Source of the DNA: Siphonobacter sp047605205
Lineage (GTDB): Bacteria; Bacteroidota; Bacteroidia; Cytophagales; Spirosomataceae
Direction of reading: 5' to 3'
Assembly (NCBI GenBank): GCA_047605205.1
Contig: JASGGE010000046.1
Coordinates: 1 to 24,872 of the forward strand
DNA length: 24,872 nucleotides
Within the stretch, counting starts at the first letter, position 1, and every line of letters starts with the position of its first letter. The notes under the pieces were generated by a model. That model did not search any database and had not been told where the DNA came from. It worked only from the letters and a program-made list of their open reading frames with translations. Positions 23,552 to 24,872 of this stretch are shown here, piece by piece. Both the position numbers and the translations under genes were made by a program.

Positions 23552-23656
23552 CCCATAGGGCTTAGATTTACGGGTGATTGGGGCTATTTTCATACCCCTT
23601 TCCATGCGTTTTTCTTTACTGGCGTTCTTTTCAACCTTTAATGAACACAGGGGCCG

Positions 23657-23709
23657 TTCATAAAGCTAAAAGGCTGAGCACGTTGTGCTCAGCCTTTTAG
23701 CTTTATGAA
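23657..23709. terminator. Bidirectional terminator between the DUF4249 gene and carA
   Basis: Positions 23657-23681 pair perfectly with 23685-23709: 25 bp with a 3-base loop (GTT) and core AAAAGGCTGAGCAC / GTGCTCAGCCTTTT. The AAAA and TTTT flanks make it work on both strands. It lies 11 bases before the carA stop and about 105 bases after the DUF4249 gene. Confidence 0.93.
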
Positions 23710-23720
23710 TTCGTCAGCGT

Positions 23721-24842
23721 TTATGCTTCTATCAATTCTTCCTGTTTAGCTAACAGACCTACAAATTCATCAAACAGGTAACGAGAATCGTGTGGGCCAG
23801 GAGCAGCTTCAGGGTGATATTGGACGGAGAATGCCGGTTTATCCGTACGACGAATCCCCTCGATGGTATGATCATTCAGGTTTACGTGGGTAATTTCTAC
23901 GTTTGGATGCTGTTTTATTTCATCCGCATTTACCGCAAAGCCGTGATTCTGCGAGGTAATCTCACATAAACCCGTAATCAGGTTTTGCACCGGGTGATTC
24001 AGGCCACGGTGCCCGCGGTGCATTTTATACGTAGAAATGCCACTTGCCAGGGCTAATAACTGGTGCCCAAGGCAAATTCCAAACAAGGGCTTATTCAATT
24101 CCAGAATGCCCTGTACCGTTTGTACGGCATAATCCATCGGAGCCGGATCACCAGGGCCATTTGAGATAAAGAATCCATCCGGATTCCAGGCCAGAATTTC
24201 TTCCAATGGTGTTTTCGCAGGAAATACTTTGCAATAACAATCACGGCTGGCAAAATTCTCCAGAATACTTTTTTTCGTGCCATAGTCTAATACGGCCACC
24301 CGGTATTTTGCATTTTCATCCCCTACAAAGTAGGCTTCTTTCGTGCTAACTACCGATGCTAACTCCAGCCCTTCCATCGAAGGAAGTTTCCTGAGTTCCA
24401 TCATCAATGTCTGTTCATCCAGAATTTCGGAAGAGATGATGCAATTCATGGCTCCTTTTTCACGAATAATCCGGACCAACTGGCGGGTATCTACGTCACA
24501 GATACCCACAATATTAGCTCGCTCAAAATACTCTTGCAGTGAAAAATCAGCTACTTTCCGCGAATGAACGGGAGAAAATGAATTGCAGATCATCCCGGAA
24601 ATTTTCACACTTTTCGATTCTTCCTCTGTATTTAGCAGAACACCGTAATTCCCAATATGGGCATTGGTGTTGACAATAACCTGACCAAAATAAGAAGGAT
24701 CCGTATAGATCTCCTGATAGCCAGTCATGCCAGTATTAAAGCAGATTTCACCGCCGTGCGTACCGATTTTGCCCAAAGCCGTACCTCTAAAGGCCGTGCC
24801 ATCTTCCAATAAAAGGAGGGCTTCCTGGGTTTGATTGCTCAT
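23721..24842 (-). CDS. carA: Carbamoyl-phosphate synthase small subunit (glutamine amidotransferase)
   Basis: 373 residues, the normal CarA length. The N-terminal CPSase domain shows LLLEDGTAFRGTALGKIG and EICFNTGMTGYQEIYTDPSY (32-51). IVGICDVDTRQLVRIIREKGAMNC (111-134) follows. The C-terminal class I amidotransferase domain has FISNGPGDPAP (225-235), the nucleophile C257 in GICLGHQLLALASG, NHGFAV (299-304) and the H343/E345 pair in SVQYHPEAAPGPHDS. All catalytic residues are present. The protein releases ammonia from glutamine and feeds it to CarB for carbamoyl phosphate, used in pyrimidine and arginine synthesis. The large-subunit gene is not in the window. Only 30 bases upstream of the ATG are visible, so its promoter cannot be judged. 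Confidence 0.97.
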   Translation of the reverse strand: MSNQTQEALLLLEDGTAFRGTALGKIGTHGGEICFNTGMTGYQEIYTDPSYFGQVIVNTNAHIGNYGVLLNTEEESKSVKISGMICNSFSPVHSRKVADFSLQEYFERANIVGICDVDTRQLVRIIREKGAMNCIISSEILDEQTLMMELRKLPSMEGLELASVVSTKEAYFVGDENAKYRVAVLDYGTKKSILENFASRDCYCKVFPAKTPLEEILAWNPDGFFISNGPGDPAPMDYAVQTVQGILELNKPLFGICLGHQLLALASGISTYKMHRGHRGLNHPVQNLITGLCEITSQNHGFAVNADEIKQHPNVEITHVNLNDHTIEGIRRTDKPAFSVQYHPEAAPGPHDSRYLFDEFVGLLAKQEELIEA

Positions 24843-24872
24843 GCTTGCTTCGTAAAGAAGCCCTTGCGAGTC

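Noticed and set aside
23604..23663. A 19-codon ORF starting ATG near 23604
   Set aside because: It is very short, runs into the terminator stem, and has no family resemblance or start context.

Overview
The window looks like a chromosomal segment from a member of the Bacteroidota, most likely a Cytophagales-type bacterium. The signs are paired TonB-dependent receptors with N-terminal carboxypeptidase-like domains and DUF4249-type lipoproteins, many short lipoprotein signal peptides, almost no Shine-Dalgarno sequences, and a -7 box of the TAnnTTTG type in front of the potassium transporter gene. No rRNA, tRNA, CRISPR array or transposase gene was found. The species assignment is inference.

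Region 1 (1-11.3 kb) is housekeeping and accessory metabolism. In order it holds the 5' part of an exported S9-family peptidase (minus strand, cut by the window start), a DEAD-box RNA helicase, and a compact three-gene cluster (SnoaL/ketosteroid-isomerase-like protein, GNAT acetyltransferase, nitrilase-superfamily hydrolase). These are followed by L-aspartate oxidase (NadB), an exported rhodanese-thioredoxin fusion, a Kup potassium transporter and a CDP-paratose-2-epimerase-like SDR enzyme. Clear hairpin terminators follow the nitrilase and kup genes.

Region 2 (11.4-23.6 kb) is an envelope/uptake region with signs of rearrangement. A Crp/Fnr-like regulator is followed by an AT-rich lipoprotein gene, a small outer-membrane barrel gene, a DUF4249 lipoprotein gene and a TonB-dependent receptor gene. 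Next comes the wreck of a second DUF4249 gene, with an internal deletion and a frame change. A second set (lipoprotein, TonB-dependent receptor, DUF4249 lipoprotein) follows at 19.9-23.6 kb. The two sets are probably paralogous surface uptake systems.

Between the two sets, at about 18.6-19.85 kb, lies the most unusual part. A 251-bp near-perfect copy (250/251) of the regulator's upstream region and first 29 codons sits there, 6466 bp from its source. It is bracketed by 19-bp inverted repeats belonging to a roughly 40-bp hairpin-forming element. Three copies of that element occur (about 18625-18665, 18939-18972 inverted, 19799-19841), and two of them frame a hypothetical gene broken by an in-frame TGA. 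This looks like a small cassette or recombination hot spot that placed a copied promoter upstream of the second uptake set.

Region 3 (23.6-24.9 kb) holds a 25-bp perfect-stem bidirectional terminator between the converging DUF4249 gene and carA, the small subunit of carbamoyl-phosphate synthase on the minus strand.
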